A stretch of DNA of 64,000 nt from a virus. Below the pieces are notes generated by a model, which had not been told where the DNA came from, searched no databases, and saw only the letters and a program-made list of their open reading frames with translations. Below are positions 1 through 9,641 of this stretch, piece after piece. A program made the position numbers and the translations under genes. The stretch is taken from IMG/VR virus record IMGVR_UViG_3300023179_000070, positions 18,053 to 82,052 of that record. One strand, 5' to 3'. Numbering within the stretch: the stretch's first letter is position 1; each line of letters opens with the position of its first letter.

Positions 1-519
1 AGTTAATACAAGAAAAGAATAAATTTCTTTTTGTTTAAAATATTCTTTATTTATTAGAAATTTTATATTTAAATAGTCACTACTTCTATAAATTTTATTA
101 AATAGATCGTTTTTGCTTATATTATCTATTTCTGGATATTCACCTTCTACTCTAAAATCTTCTTGATTATCATTATTATAATCAATTTCAAATAAAAGAT
201 TTTTAAAAAATCCAAGTTTATTATTGATTCTTTTATATGATTCATAATTATTTAAAAAATCATATTTAAATATATTTTTAGCTTTATTTTTTAGTAAATT
301 AGAGAAATATTTTGTTTTCTTGGCTCCTTCTAAACTTTCCATTCTATGTTCGATTATTGGTTCATAATTTTGTAGACCCGTATAATTTTCAATTAATGTA
401 TTATCTTCATTTCTTATTTTAATATTATAACTTGGAAATGGTTGATTTATATCTATATAATTAGGAATATCTCTTAAAGTCTCCCATTCTAAAGTTAAAT
501 TGATATTTTTAATTTTCAT
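1..519 (-). CDS. Probable tail-associated protein, partial (C-terminus beyond window)
   Basis: An open frame runs from an ATG at 519 to the left edge without a stop (173 codons). It begins MKIKNINLTLEWE. The ATG lies one base after the stop codon of the J-like gene, the same tight spacing seen between the tail genes upstream, so it is the next gene of the tail operon. I recognise no family. The start, with alternating hydrophobic residues and an LEWE motif, could be a beta-sandwich like those in tail-tip or receptor-binding proteins, but that is inference. Confidence 0.6.
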   Translation of the reverse strand, partial: MKIKNINLTLEWETLRDIPNYIDINQPFPSYNIKIRNEDNTLIENYTGLQNYEPIIEHRMESLEGAKKTKYFSNLLKNKAKNIFKYDFLNNYESYKRINNKLGFFKNLLFEIDYNNDNQEDFRVEGEYPEIDNISKNDLFNKIYRSSDYLNIKFLINKEYFKQKEIYSFLVLT

Positions 520-520
520 T

Positions 521-3500
521 TTAATATATATTATATCCTGAAGCAATTACTCTATCTAATGTTGCTTGAGTAGTTAAAGAATATAACCCAGTTGCAGCAA
601 CAGATCTTTCGCCAATTGAATTTTCAGCAAATACTCTAAAGTAATAGTTTCCAGTATAATATGGAGTTAAAAATGGAGGTATTGTTCCAGTCGTAAAATA
701 TCCAATAGATACTCCAGTATTTAGTAAATTGGATGATATTACATTATATAAATATTGCTCTGTGTTGTTACTTATATCAAAATTTGTTCCACTTTTAATA
801 TATACATAATATAATGTATTTGATTGATAATTCCCAATTGGTCTAATATTATACATTATGCTATTAACACCACCTTGATTACTTGTATAAATAGTTGTGC
901 AATTTGCATCTGCGCAATATGAATTTGAAGTCGGACTTCTAAAAATTCCACTTAAAAATAAATCTGGAGTTACTGGTGCATTTGGTCTTACTGGAACGTT
1001 TACCAAAAGTGCAGCGTTATCAATATCTGCATATTTTTGATCATTATATTCTAAAGCATTAACATTAAAAATTGTTGGATCTTTTTCTGTTATATTTAAT
1101 ACTCTATATTTTTTAGGTTTATTTAGATATGATTCTAAATAATATCCTGGATATGCTTCTCTAGAAGTATTATTAATTGGAGATCTTATGTCTAATCCTC
1201 CAGATATACCGCCATATCCAGTAGTAGATATATCTATAGACCAAACTGTATTTTGAATTAAGCCATATGGCGCATTTAATTGACTTGGGAATGTTAATTT
1301 TATATTATTTGAATATATACCAGTTCCACTAGATACTAGACTAATAAGATTACTATCAAAATTTATTGATTGAATTTGAGATTTTCTTATAAAAGAACTA
1401 TTTAATCCTGTAACTCCAGAAGATGTAATATCAAAACCAGTAGCGTATAAATCCCCAAGAGATGTTCCTAAATTTAAATTATAAGTAGGTACAAGAACAT
1501 TAAATTTAAATGAACTATTTACTCCAGTAAGTGCATATAAATTATAAGGATTATAAGGGGTATCTAATACTACACTTCCAGATGTTAATTCTAGAGTTCT
1601 ACCTGCATAAACTTGATTTTTTCTATATTGATCATAAATTGATATAATATCTCCTGGTTTTATATAGTTTCCATCAATTCCAACTTGAAAATCTACAAGT
1701 TCAGTTTCTGTATTTTCTGTTGCTAAAATCCATCTTCCAGCTCTTCTAGCTTGATTTTTACTCGTACAACCAAAAGCTGTAATTTCTGTTTCTCTAATTC
1801 CATATTTTAGAATTGCATCTTTATTTTCTACATATTCAATAGCTGGCTTGTAACTATTATTTTCATCATTATATCTTACATATGCTACAGTTTTTCTTGC
1901 TTTTTTTGATGCGTCAGAATAATTAAATGAACCATTTATTACATTACTATTATTGAATATATATATTGGATCTTTTAAAGAATCTTGAGATACTGTTATT
2001 TGCCCAGCAGAATAATATACTATAGCATTAAAAAGACTAGCCATATCATTTAAAACTTTATATGCTTCTTCTTTATTTGCTATATATAAATTGCATCTAA
2101 ATCTTGGTTCTAAGCCACCCATGCCATCTGCAACTAATTGATCACAATATTGTCCAATTTCATATAATGACCATTTATCTGTTAAATTTGAATCTATATA
2201 TTTTCCTAATCCAAATCTATTATTTGTTAATAAATCATAAAAACACCAAGCTGGATTATCTGTCCATGCTACTTTAAACTGTCCATTCCATGCTCCACTA
2301 TATGTTTTTGATATTGGATCATAATTTGTTGGAATTTTAACTTTTAAAAGTCTAACTTTATAACTTCTTTTGGGGATATCACTAAAATATCTTGCATCGA
2401 ATTTAGAAAAAACCATAGCTGTATCTGGATAAACAAATCGATCCGAATATACTTGAGTAATGCTGTGAACTTCTGTAGAATTACTTAAGCTACTAGAAAC
2501 TCCTTCATAAACACTTTTAATCACATCTATCGCCCATCCAATTTGATTTGGAAATAATTCAAACCATGGACTATTTTCTGCAAAAGGTCTTAAAGTAATT
2601 TCATATGTAAAAATCAAAGGATTTGATATTTTTCCTCTGGCCCCAACTTCATCATAAGAATAATAATTTGATATATATGGCGAATATTTAGATGTATCTA
2701 ATTGAACAACCTGACCATCTTTTAAAACCCTCCATGTTGCAAATCTAAATGATAAATTTTGTCTTTCTACATCTCCAGCATTTGATCCAGTCAATATTTG
2801 TTGATATAAAGAATTAACTTTTATATTTACTTTTAAAGCAGAAACATTTGTATTATATACATAATATCTTTTTGGAGTTAGTATTTGAGTTGCATATGCA
2901 CTTCCACCGCTTACCAAGTATGCACCATATAATGTTTCTCCTATACTTTCGGTAACTGATGTTTCTAATGGATATTTATTTATATCAACTTTTTTACCAA
3001 AATAGTCTCTTCTATCTTCATAAAGATTTAAATATGGATTATAAATCGTATGATCATTTGTTTTTTCTCCGTAATTATATTTATAATCAACAAATTGAAA
3101 ATTATAATAACCTCTAAAATCTGTTATAGGTACATCATCATAAAAAATTGATCTTGTTTCTGGATTAGAAATTGTTTGTCCATATGGTTGAAAAGTAACA
3201 CTAGTATAACCAATATCTCCAGTATTTTTTCCACTAATATTTGGGATATAGGTTCCAGATACAAATCCTTCAATTGGTCCCTCACTTATTAAATCTAAAA
3301 TATTTACTTGTGTTATAGAATTGTAAGCCCTACTATCTCTAAAACTTTGTGGAACAGCATTTTCTGTTGCTAGCGTTGTACTTGATCTAAATATTGTTTT
3401 TAAATCTGGACTATTTAATACAAGGTCATTTTTTTGCGCACCAGTAATAGCTACTCCATTAAATCCAATAATTGGATTTCCAGTTAAAACTGCAATTGGT

Positions 3501-3715
3501 GTAAAAACTGTATAATAACCACTAGGTCCATAATTGTATTTTATGGTTGTTCCTCCGAATGGAAGAGTGCTTCCACTAAAAGATAAACAAACAGCTCCAC
3601 CAGCTAAATCCATAGCTGTACTTTCTGGAAAATTATATCCACAAGCACCCATTCCCATATTTCCTGGAAAAAGGAGATATTCTAAACCATCAGCGTATTT
3701 ATTTGCATTACCCAT
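521..3715 (-). CDS. Tail tip attachment (host specificity) protein, lambda gpJ family
   Basis: 1064 aa, close to lambda J (1132 aa). Proteins of this family form the distal tail tip and contact the receptor. Family landmarks are visible in order: a conserved segment near residues 130-150 (ITQVNILDLISEGPIEGFV), a YDDVPI stretch, the WCFYDLLTNNRFGLGKYI block near residue 490, and a beta-rich central region (RFRCNLYIANKEEAYKVL). The C-terminus resembles fibronectin-III-like repeats and probably decides host range. The gene sits at the end of an M-L-K-I-J order as in lambda, directly after the I-like gene. The family call is strong; the host range role of the C-terminus is inferred. Confidence 0.9.
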   Translation of the reverse strand: MGNANKYADGLEYLLFPGNMGMGACGYNFPESTAMDLAGGAVCLSFSGSTLPFGGTTIKYNYGPSGYYTVFTPIAVLTGNPIIGFNGVAITGAQKNDLVLNSPDLKTIFRSSTTLATENAVPQSFRDSRAYNSITQVNILDLISEGPIEGFVSGTYIPNISGKNTGDIGYTSVTFQPYGQTISNPETRSIFYDDVPITDFRGYYNFQFVDYKYNYGEKTNDHTIYNPYLNLYEDRRDYFGKKVDINKYPLETSVTESIGETLYGAYLVSGGSAYATQILTPKRYYVYNTNVSALKVNIKVNSLYQQILTGSNAGDVERQNLSFRFATWRVLKDGQVVQLDTSKYSPYISNYYSYDEVGARGKISNPLIFTYEITLRPFAENSPWFELFPNQIGWAIDVIKSVYEGVSSSLSNSTEVHSITQVYSDRFVYPDTAMVFSKFDARYFSDIPKRSYKVRLLKVKIPTNYDPISKTYSGAWNGQFKVAWTDNPAWCFYDLLTNNRFGLGKYIDSNLTDKWSLYEIGQYCDQLVADGMGGLEPRFRCNLYIANKEEAYKVLNDMASLFNAIVYYSAGQITVSQDSLKDPIYIFNNSNVINGSFNYSDASKKARKTVAYVRYNDENNSYKPAIEYVENKDAILKYGIRETEITAFGCTSKNQARRAGRWILATENTETELVDFQVGIDGNYIKPGDIISIYDQYRKNQVYAGRTLELTSGSVVLDTPYNPYNLYALTGVNSSFKFNVLVPTYNLNLGTSLGDLYATGFDITSSGVTGLNSSFIRKSQIQSINFDSNLISLVSSGTGIYSNNIKLTFPSQLNAPYGLIQNTVWSIDISTTGYGGISGGLDIRSPINNTSREAYPGYYLESYLNKPKKYRVLNITEKDPTIFNVNALEYNDQKYADIDNAALLVNVPVRPNAPVTPDLFLSGIFRSPTSNSYCADANCTTIYTSNQGGVNSIMYNIRPIGNYQSNTLYYVYIKSGTNFDISNNTEQYLYNVISSNLLNTGVSIGYFTTGTIPPFLTPYYTGNYYFRVFAENSIGERSVAATGLYSLTTQATLDRVIASGYNIY

Positions 3716-3716
3716 A

Positions 3717-4496
3717 TTAGAAAGGAAGAGTTTTTAAAGAATCTTGAGAAGCTAAATAACATTTACTATTGAATAAATATTGATTACTTCCAGTAAAACT
3801 TATTTCTAAAGTAGAACTATCATAATTTGCCATATATGCTCTATATAAAATATCATAACTGCTAAATACATTATTTCCGCCAATAATTAATTCCCCATAT
3901 CCAACTGGAACTGCTCCACCTTCTCCAACTGTATTTACTGGTCCATTAAAAAGATAAGATGTTGGTCCACCAGACTCTCCTTCTCCAGCGATAGGATTAA
4001 CTTGTTGAGCTGTAAAAGGTACACTTGGTGGAGGTTTAGAAAGCAATTGACTAGTTCCTGCTGCAATTAATCCTAGTCCTGCAAAACCAATTGCAACTGC
4101 AGGTAATACAAAAGGCGTAAATACAGCTAAAGCTACTGCGCCAACTAAAGCAAATGCACCAAGAACAATTTTAGCGATTCCGCCTCCAAAAAATCCACCC
4201 GACCCTATAATTGATGGTACAATATCTATTGTTTGTACTTTGCCTTTTATATTTAAACAAAATTCAGAATTTTTAATTTCTTCAAGATTTTTAAATTCTT
4301 TATTTTCAGTAAATAAATTAGTTTTATCAATTAAGATTTCATATTCATATTCATCTTTATAGTCAATTAACCATTTTCTTAATTTTTTAGTATTAACATC
4401 TATAGCTCTAAGAGCTTCAGAGACAGTAGATACATCTAAATCCCAAGATTCGCCAATATCTTGCCCTAATTTACCATGTAAATTTACTCTTATCAT
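3717..4496 (-). CDS. Tail assembly protein, lambda gpI family
   Basis: 259 aa. The N-terminal 80 residues (RVNLHGKLG, then an EALRAID helix) fit the beta-grasp fold of the lambda I family. A Gly/Ala-rich hydrophobic stretch at about residues 100-155 could span a membrane. The C-terminus carries the conserved NPIAGEGESGGPTSYLFNGP segment and GGAVPVGYGELIIGG, both typical of I-like proteins. The family works with K and J during tail-tip assembly and is absent from, or minor in, the mature virion. It lies between the K-like and J-like genes with one-base gaps. Confidence 0.88.
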   Translation of the reverse strand: MIRVNLHGKLGQDIGESWDLDVSTVSEALRAIDVNTKKLRKWLIDYKDEYEYEILIDKTNLFTENKEFKNLEEIKNSEFCLNIKGKVQTIDIVPSIIGSGGFFGGGIAKIVLGAFALVGAVALAVFTPFVLPAVAIGFAGLGLIAAGTSQLLSKPPPSVPFTAQQVNPIAGEGESGGPTSYLFNGPVNTVGEGGAVPVGYGELIIGGNNVFSSYDILYRAYMANYDSSTLEISFTGSNQYLFNSKCYLASQDSLKTLPF

Positions 4497-4497
4497 A

Positions 4498-5217
4498 TTA
4501 TGCCTTTCTATAAACTAGCTCCGTATGCCTCTTATAGAAATTACAATAATTTTCTATTTTTGAGAAACTAAGGGTAGGTTGATGTAGTATTCTATCATTT
4601 CCCATATAAAGTGCAAAATGTTTTCCTGCATTAGTTTGTAAAATTAAAACATCATTTTTTTCTAAAGATTTTTTATTTTCTATTAATTTAAATCCTTTTT
4701 TTTCTAAAAAATTTAAAGATAAATTTTTATTAAAAACATTTTGAGCATCAATAAAATCTGTATAATGAGTAATTATCGCTGAAATATCTATATTTAATTC
4801 ATTTTTCAAAAAATCTTTAATTAATGTATAACAATCATATTTTCCTATTTGAAAATATCTTCCAATATAAGATTTATTAATATTTATTGGTTCATAAATT
4901 TTAAATATCTTTTTATTTATATTATACATTATAATGGGTAAACAAAGATTTTCAGAACAAATAATATCTTGTTCACTGAAATTTTCATTATCATTAATAT
5001 GACTATGATAAATATAAAGAATTTTATCAGAATAATTCTTTATTTTTAGATAATCTATAGATGATATCATAAAATTTTCTTTTTTATTCGTAGCAATATT
5101 TTTGCATGGTATAGATATAAAATTATTATTTTTTAAAACTATAAATCCACAAATTTCTTGTGATGAATTTTTTAAAGATTCTTTTATAATAAAATTTTTA
5201 TTTTTTTTATCTATCAT
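4498..5217 (-). CDS. Tail assembly protein K: JAMM domain plus NlpC/P60 peptidase
   Basis: 239 aa when started at the ATG at 5217, one base past the L stop. A longer frame from 5271 would overlap L by 53 nt and is less likely. The N-terminal half is a JAMM/MPN metalloprotease-like domain with YHSH and a following Asp (HSHINDNENFSEQD). The C-terminal half is NlpC/P60-like, with the catalytic Cys in GKYDCYTLIKDF, His in KHFALYMG and a third polar site near ILHQP. Such proteins cut peptidoglycan cross-links during DNA entry or help tip assembly. The two-domain order matches lambda K. Confidence 0.88.
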   Translation of the reverse strand: MIDKKNKNFIIKESLKNSSQEICGFIVLKNNNFISIPCKNIATNKKENFMISSIDYLKIKNYSDKILYIYHSHINDNENFSEQDIICSENLCLPIIMYNINKKIFKIYEPININKSYIGRYFQIGKYDCYTLIKDFLKNELNIDISAIITHYTDFIDAQNVFNKNLSLNFLEKKGFKLIENKKSLEKNDVLILQTNAGKHFALYMGNDRILHQPTLSFSKIENYCNFYKRHTELVYRKA

Positions 5218-5218
5218 A

Positions 5219-6583
5219 TTAGACTTGTGGTTGATTTGTTCCAGGAAATCCACCAAATGGTAAAAATCCATTTAAATAATTTCCTTGATAATCTTTTGGT
5301 ATACCATGCGCGCGTTCTGATGTAGGGTCTTCTGCTCCAGGTCTTCTTGGGAAAAGAAATCCTGTATTAAAAGGATCATATTTAAATAAAGAATACTCAC
5401 CAGAAGAATATAATCTAATAAGTCTAAGAACAAATTGATTATAATCTTCTCCATTTCTATTTGTTGGCCAAATTACTGGTCTAAATGCTGGATTTTTTAA
5501 CCATCTTGATCTACAAGAAGAAATACTTTTGGCGCATGAATCTCCTACCCAATAATTAATGTTTGGAGGAGCATTAAATACATTTGATGTATGATTATTA
5601 ATACATACATAATAAAATTTTAATCCATTATTTTCTAAATAAATGAAATCTCCAGAAACATAATTTCCACTTTGTTGCCATAAACCAGAATTACCTAAAC
5701 CACCACTTATACGAAATATTGCGCCCGTGCTAGTTCCAGTTGTTGCAAAAACTCCACCAATAAATAATTGATCATTAGCTGTTGCAACTGGAGGAGCAGT
5801 TTGTAAACCTCTAATTGTTACTGGATTAGTAGTATTAGCATAAATTCCACTATGTAAATATGTTAATCTACTATTATACTCATAAAGACATCCTTCCCCT
5901 CTATATTGAAATGGACATCTATTTGATAAAATTGTACGAGCTGGTAAAACTGCATTTTCAACATCTAAAACAGATGCCAATTGATATTCTATAATATCTC
6001 TATTTTCTATTGTTTTTCTATCAATGTAATAAATATCTTTAGGTAGTTCTATTTCATAAATTCCAGTATTTGGATTATATGGATTAATATTTCCAGAAAA
6101 ATTTGACCCATCTAAATATTTTAAAAAAGTTTTAATTCTAGTAAATTTTGCTCCAATAATATCTCCCAAAGATTGAATTTCCATCCTAATATATTTATAA
6201 AATGAGTTATAAGAATTATCTGCGGATAAATTAGATATTGATATTTTTGGAGTAGGTAGTGTTCCAGCAGAAGAATATTCAAATCCTTCTGAAAAAATTG
6301 GAAATGGATAATAATAATTACCTTGCCATTTTATAGTACCATAAGGATTTGAACTAATATTAAACAAATTATAATCATTATATACTCTGAAAATACTATT
6401 ACTTATTGGTTGACTATTAGTTGTTGATTGATTTTGGTTATAATTAATTATTGATGGGGCAATTTTAGAAAGATCTATTTCATAAAATTGAATTTGCGTA
6501 GATGGAGTTAATGAAGCTATTTCTTTATTTAAAGAAGAACTTCCGCTTACAACAAGATTATAAATTTCTGAAGAAGTTGGCAT
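5219..6583 (-). CDS. Minor tail protein, lambda gpL family, Fe-S type
   Basis: 454 aa, longer than lambda L (232 aa). The diagnostic motif is NRCPFQYRGEGC near residue 220, followed by CAKSISSC near residue 350. In the family these four cysteines bind an iron-sulfur cluster in the tail tip. Between the Cys pairs lies an insert of about 120 residues (GGVFATTG to WVGDSC) that resembles a carbohydrate-binding or beta-sandwich module. It is the second gene of the minus-strand tail operon. The family call is firm; the nature of the insert is inferred. Confidence 0.88.
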   Translation of the reverse strand: MPTSSEIYNLVVSGSSSLNKEIASLTPSTQIQFYEIDLSKIAPSIINYNQNQSTTNSQPISNSIFRVYNDYNLFNISSNPYGTIKWQGNYYYPFPIFSEGFEYSSAGTLPTPKISISNLSADNSYNSFYKYIRMEIQSLGDIIGAKFTRIKTFLKYLDGSNFSGNINPYNPNTGIYEIELPKDIYYIDRKTIENRDIIEYQLASVLDVENAVLPARTILSNRCPFQYRGEGCLYEYNSRLTYLHSGIYANTTNPVTIRGLQTAPPVATANDQLFIGGVFATTGTSTGAIFRISGGLGNSGLWQQSGNYVSGDFIYLENNGLKFYYVCINNHTSNVFNAPPNINYWVGDSCAKSISSCRSRWLKNPAFRPVIWPTNRNGEDYNQFVLRLIRLYSSGEYSLFKYDPFNTGFLFPRRPGAEDPTSERAHGIPKDYQGNYLNGFLPFGGFPGTNQPQV

Positions 6584-6592
6584 AATTAAAAA

Positions 6593-7141
6593 TTAAATAG
6601 GTACTTCTATAAATTTTGCTTCAATTGTATAATTATTATAAGAAATATATGAAGGAGACCATTCTGGACAAATAAATCTTGTGGTTAAATTTGATGAAGA
6701 TTTTGAAAAAATAGTTGGAATATTATATATGAAACTTTCTTGTCCGTTTCTTTGTTTTAAAAAATGAAGAATTGAAACTGTTTCTAATTCTGATCGGTTT
6801 TCAAATGCTAAATTAAATTCAATTAAGTTATTATTTAAACCATCAACAATTCTTTGTTCATATCCATTTCCAAATTTATTAATCTTAATTCTTGGATTAA
6901 CATTAATTTTAGCATTATATGAGGGTTTCCACCAAAAATTAGGTATTAAATTTCCATTTAAAATAATATATCCATCCCAATCAACTTGAAGATTAGTAGG
7001 AGTTACTGGATTATTCCCTGCTCCTACATTAGAATCAATTATTGAATAATAATATTTACTATCACTACCAAGTACTATACTGTACTTATTATAAGTAGTA
7101 GACTGGTTCCAAGTCGGAACTGTATCATATATACTAGCCAT
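6593..7141 (-). CDS. Minor tail protein, lambda gpM family
   Basis: 182 aa. The segment NPRIKINKFGNGYEQRI, then WNQSTTY at the N-terminus and a C-terminal beta-rich half ending in FIEVPI, match the phage minor tail protein M family. These proteins act early in tail-tip assembly. It is the first gene of the M-L-K-I-J run. The start is supported by purine-rich AGAGG and AAAGG stretches 5-15 nt upstream, which are rare here. A class B GTGTAA box lies 27 nt upstream, so this gene, unlike its neighbours, probably has a short leader. Confidence 0.87.
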   Translation of the reverse strand: MASIYDTVPTWNQSTTYNKYSIVLGSDSKYYYSIIDSNVGAGNNPVTPTNLQVDWDGYIILNGNLIPNFWWKPSYNAKINVNPRIKINKFGNGYEQRIVDGLNNNLIEFNLAFENRSELETVSILHFLKQRNGQESFIYNIPTIFSKSSSNLTTRFICPEWSPSYISYNNYTIEAKFIEVPI

Positions 7142-7162
7142 ATACCTTTTACCTCTTATATT

Positions 7163-7183
7163 TTACACTTAAAAGTAGTGTAA
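7163..7183. promoter_or_regulatory. Divergent pair of class B (GTGTAA) promoter boxes
   Basis: TTACACT (7163-7169) and AGTGTAA (7177-7183) form a perfect inverted repeat with a 7-base spacer between the divergent tail operon and the gene at 7193. The plus-strand box lies 15 nt upstream of ATG 7193, the usual class B spacing. The minus-strand box lies 27 nt upstream of ATG 7141. This looks like two back-to-back promoters; a repressor operator is an alternative reading. Confidence 0.6.
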
Positions 7184-7192
7184 TTATAATTA

Positions 7193-8002
7193 ATGTTTAA
7201 TGTATATTCTATAGAAAATCAGAACTTTTATCTAAATGATTCTTTAATATCTGGAATCCAAAGTTTAGGAATTAGTTATGATAATAATATAAATCCTTCT
7301 ATAGCCATCGATAATTCTAATTTGAATTATTTTGTAGGTAAACCAGTTACAGCGAATCTTGATTTAGCCTATATATTAAGTTCTAATGATAAATTTATAA
7401 GTTATACTGGCTCTAATTCATTTAGTGGTAAAGTTGAGTATGGTAACAATTATTTTACATTTTCAAGTGGATATTTAACAAATTACTCTTTAAATTATAA
7501 ATTTGGTGAATATCCCGAAGTTAATACAAAAAGTTTTATTTTAGGTGAACTTGGAAATACTTCTGGTACTTTTTCTTATACTCCAAAAGTTTTAAATAAT
7601 TTTGATATTGGTGATAATTGTTATGTAGATTTAAATTTAGCGGAAGCAGATCAAAATAATAGATTAGAATCATTTGGAATAAATATAGATATTCCAAGAG
7701 CAACAGTTTATACTATTGGAAATTATTTACCAACAAATGTAATCGTAAAATATCCAATTTCTATATCTTTAAATTTTCAATTTTCTATGAGTAATTATAC
7801 TCAAGAAAAAGTAACGAATATTTTTACTGGTATTGCCTCTAGAAATTTAACTTTAAATTTCAAAAAATATGGCACAAATCAAAACTTGTTATCTTTAAAT
7901 TTATCAAATCTAATAAATAGTGAAACTCAATTAAGATATAGTACATCTGATGATGCTAAATTAAATCTCAATTTTCAAACATATATCTTAAGCGGAATAT
8001 AA
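7193..8002 (+). CDS. Probable virion protein, possibly tail tube-like
   Basis: 269 aa, rich in Asn, Ser, Thr, Leu and Ile, with alternating hydrophobic patterns that suggest an all-beta fold. It has no signal peptide and no recognised motif. The ATG lies 15 nt after a GTGTAA box, the spacing shared with other virion-like genes in this window, and the gene starts divergently from the tail operon. A tail tube or tip component is a reasonable guess from position and composition; I do not recognise the family. Confidence 0.55.
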   Translation: MFNVYSIENQNFYLNDSLISGIQSLGISYDNNINPSIAIDNSNLNYFVGKPVTANLDLAYILSSNDKFISYTGSNSFSGKVEYGNNYFTFSSGYLTNYSLNYKFGEYPEVNTKSFILGELGNTSGTFSYTPKVLNNFDIGDNCYVDLNLAEADQNNRLESFGINIDIPRATVYTIGNYLPTNVIVKYPISISLNFQFSMSNYTQEKVTNIFTGIASRNLTLNFKKYGTNQNLLSLNLSNLINSETQLRYSTSDDAKLNLNFQTYILSGI

Positions 8003-8044
8003 AATTAATAGAAATATTATTTATATTATATATAATATTAATAT

Positions 8045-8506
8045 ATGACATTTCAAAAATTATTAGATTCTCAGGCATTTTTTAATATTTTTATTAAAAA
8101 TGATATTTTTTTTAATTCTTTAAAACAAAAATTTCCAGAAATTTTAGCAGATCTTACTAGTTCTAGAAATAATCCAAATTGTTCATGTAAAAATCGAGTA
8201 AAAGCTTATTTGGAATCAAAAATTACTAATGAAGTAAATTATTTTAACGATTTAATAAATATTGAAGAAATTAAAAAATTAATATCAGAAAAAAACGAAG
8301 AAATTATAAATTCTATTCCATCAAAACTAAGTCATCTTGATCAAATATATAATTTGCATAAAAATAGTGGTGGAAAAATATTTCAAATTGGCAAAACCGA
8401 ACAAGATTGGGCAAATCTTGCTAAAAAAATAACAGATGAAAGAATCAATTTTAAATCTTTTTCTATTATTGAAAAAGAAGATAAATTAGTGGTTTATTTT
8501 ATTTAA
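8045..8506 (+). CDS. Hypothetical protein with NPNCSCKNRV motif
   Basis: 153 aa. The middle carries NPNCSCKNRVKAYLESKI, with two close cysteines. The flanks are charged and probably helical, and the C-terminus returns to a beta pattern (FKSFSIIEKEDKLVVYFI). Its stop codon abuts the ATG of the next gene (TAA then ATG), so the two are co-translated. I do not recognise a function. The start lacks a Shine-Dalgarno sequence and follows a long A/T run. Confidence 0.6.
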   Translation: MTFQKLLDSQAFFNIFIKNDIFFNSLKQKFPEILADLTSSRNNPNCSCKNRVKAYLESKITNEVNYFNDLINIEEIKKLISEKNEEIINSIPSKLSHLDQIYNLHKNSGGKIFQIGKTEQDWANLAKKITDERINFKSFSIIEKEDKLVVYFI

Positions 8507-8803
8507 ATGTTTTATCAATTTTTATTGTATTTATTTCTTTGTTTAGCAGTAACTTATGCTTGGAGTGATACGCAAATCGCTATACCATTTCGTAATTTTA
8601 TAGCAAAAATACCTTATATTCATAAACCATTACTTTGTCATGAGTGCTCTAGCTTTTGGATATCTTTAGCTATTAGTTTTTTTATTAATCCATTTGTTGA
8701 ATTAACTTATCCTTATTTTAGCAATATATTTAGTGCTTTTTGTGGATTTTTTATTAATCTTTACTTTGTTAGGAATCAACTTGTCAGGTATAAAGATTAT
8801 TAA
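8507..8803 (+). CDS. Small membrane protein with CxxC-SSFW motif
   Basis: 98 aa with three hydrophobic segments (about residues 3-20, 50-68 and 72-90). Between the first and second is LLCHECSSFWISL. A CxxCxxFW motif ahead of a membrane helix is typical of small DUF1360-like membrane proteins found in phages and bacteria, whose role is unknown. It is probably in the host inner membrane. It ends convergently with the minus-strand gene at 8800, overlapping by 4 nt. Confidence 0.6.
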   Translation: MFYQFLLYLFLCLAVTYAWSDTQIAIPFRNFIAKIPYIHKPLLCHECSSFWISLAISFFINPFVELTYPYFSNIFSAFCGFFINLYFVRNQLVRYKDY

Positions 8804-9606
8804 TCTTTCACTTTCTTAAGTCTATCAATTAGTTCGAATATTTTAACTTTTGATATATCTGAAATAGAGTTAATATTCTCTGCATTTTCAAATTTTTCTT
8901 TGATAAGCCTTTTTTTAAGACTTTCAAAATTAACACCTTTATCTTTCATAACTTTTTCAAGTAATGCTTGAGGGGATGTAGGATTTTCATTAATAGATGA
9001 AGAATCATCGATAAGCTTTGCATCCCCTAATTCTTCTTGAGAAACAATATTAATTTTTAAGAAATTACGTACACAACGAACAAATGCTCTATTCTCCGCA
9101 ATTGCAGCCAAAAAGAATCTAGCAAAACTCTTTGTATTATTTATAGTAGCGTCAGCAAGAGATTCAAAAACTACTTCTCTTCCTCCAGTTTCATAATTTG
9201 GTAGCCAAGTAATCCTACAACTCGTTGCAAAATAGCTTTCAGATGCTGCTACTACTTTGTATTCTACGCTAGTATAGCCTCTAATTTGAGCTAATTCTTT
9301 GATTCCACCTAAAAGTATTAAAAGATCTTTATCTTGGAGCTTTGAAACATCTGTTTCTTGAGTTTTTTGACGATTAGGAACAAGATGTTCTACTTTGACC
9401 ATCTTGCGCCAATTAATTGTTCCATCATCATTAAATATATAATTAAGATTGGTATCTTCAACCAGACCATATTGATTTCTAGTAATCAAGTTTGGAGGTA
9501 TAACTTTATTTGTAATTTGCTCTTGCTGAATAGCAGTTACTCCTTCGAATAACTCTGAACTACCAATTGAAATAGTATTTTCTTCTGATTTAATTTTAGG
9601 GCTCAT
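8800..9606 (-). CDS. Putative recombination/annealing-type protein (uncertain)
   Basis: 268 aa. The central block (GYTSVEYKVVAASE, then ITWLPNYETGGREVVFES, then FLAAIAENRAFVRCVRNFLKI) resembles the pattern of Rad52/Sak-type single-strand annealing proteins, where an invariant Arg-rich helix follows a beta sheet. The C-terminal 60 residues (SPQALLEKVMKDKGVNFESL) form a separate helical tail, as in many such proteins. Its ATG has a perfectly spaced class A promoter and it lies at the edge of the replication block. The annealing role is a weak inference and needs a profile search. Confidence 0.4.
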   Translation of the reverse strand: MSPKIKSEENTISIGSSELFEGVTAIQQEQITNKVIPPNLITRNQYGLVEDTNLNYIFNDDGTINWRKMVKVEHLVPNRQKTQETDVSKLQDKDLLILLGGIKELAQIRGYTSVEYKVVAASESYFATSCRITWLPNYETGGREVVFESLADATINNTKSFARFFLAAIAENRAFVRCVRNFLKINIVSQEELGDAKLIDDSSSINENPTSPQALLEKVMKDKGVNFESLKKRLIKEKFENAENINSISDISKVKIFELIDRLKKVKD

Positions 9607-9612
9607 TTAGTA

Positions 9613-9641
9613 ATGATACTATACATTGTATATTAAGTCAA
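9613..9641 (-). promoter_or_regulatory. Class A promoter for the gene at 8800-9606
   Basis: On the minus strand TTGACT (9641-9636), 17-bp spacer, TATCAT (9618-9613), then 6 nt to ATG 9606. The expected start of transcription coincides with the start codon. Confidence 0.7.

Noticed and set aside
4498-5271. Longer start for the K-like gene at 5271
   Set aside because: It overlaps the L gene by 53 nt; the ATG at 5217 has the one-base gap found at the other junctions.
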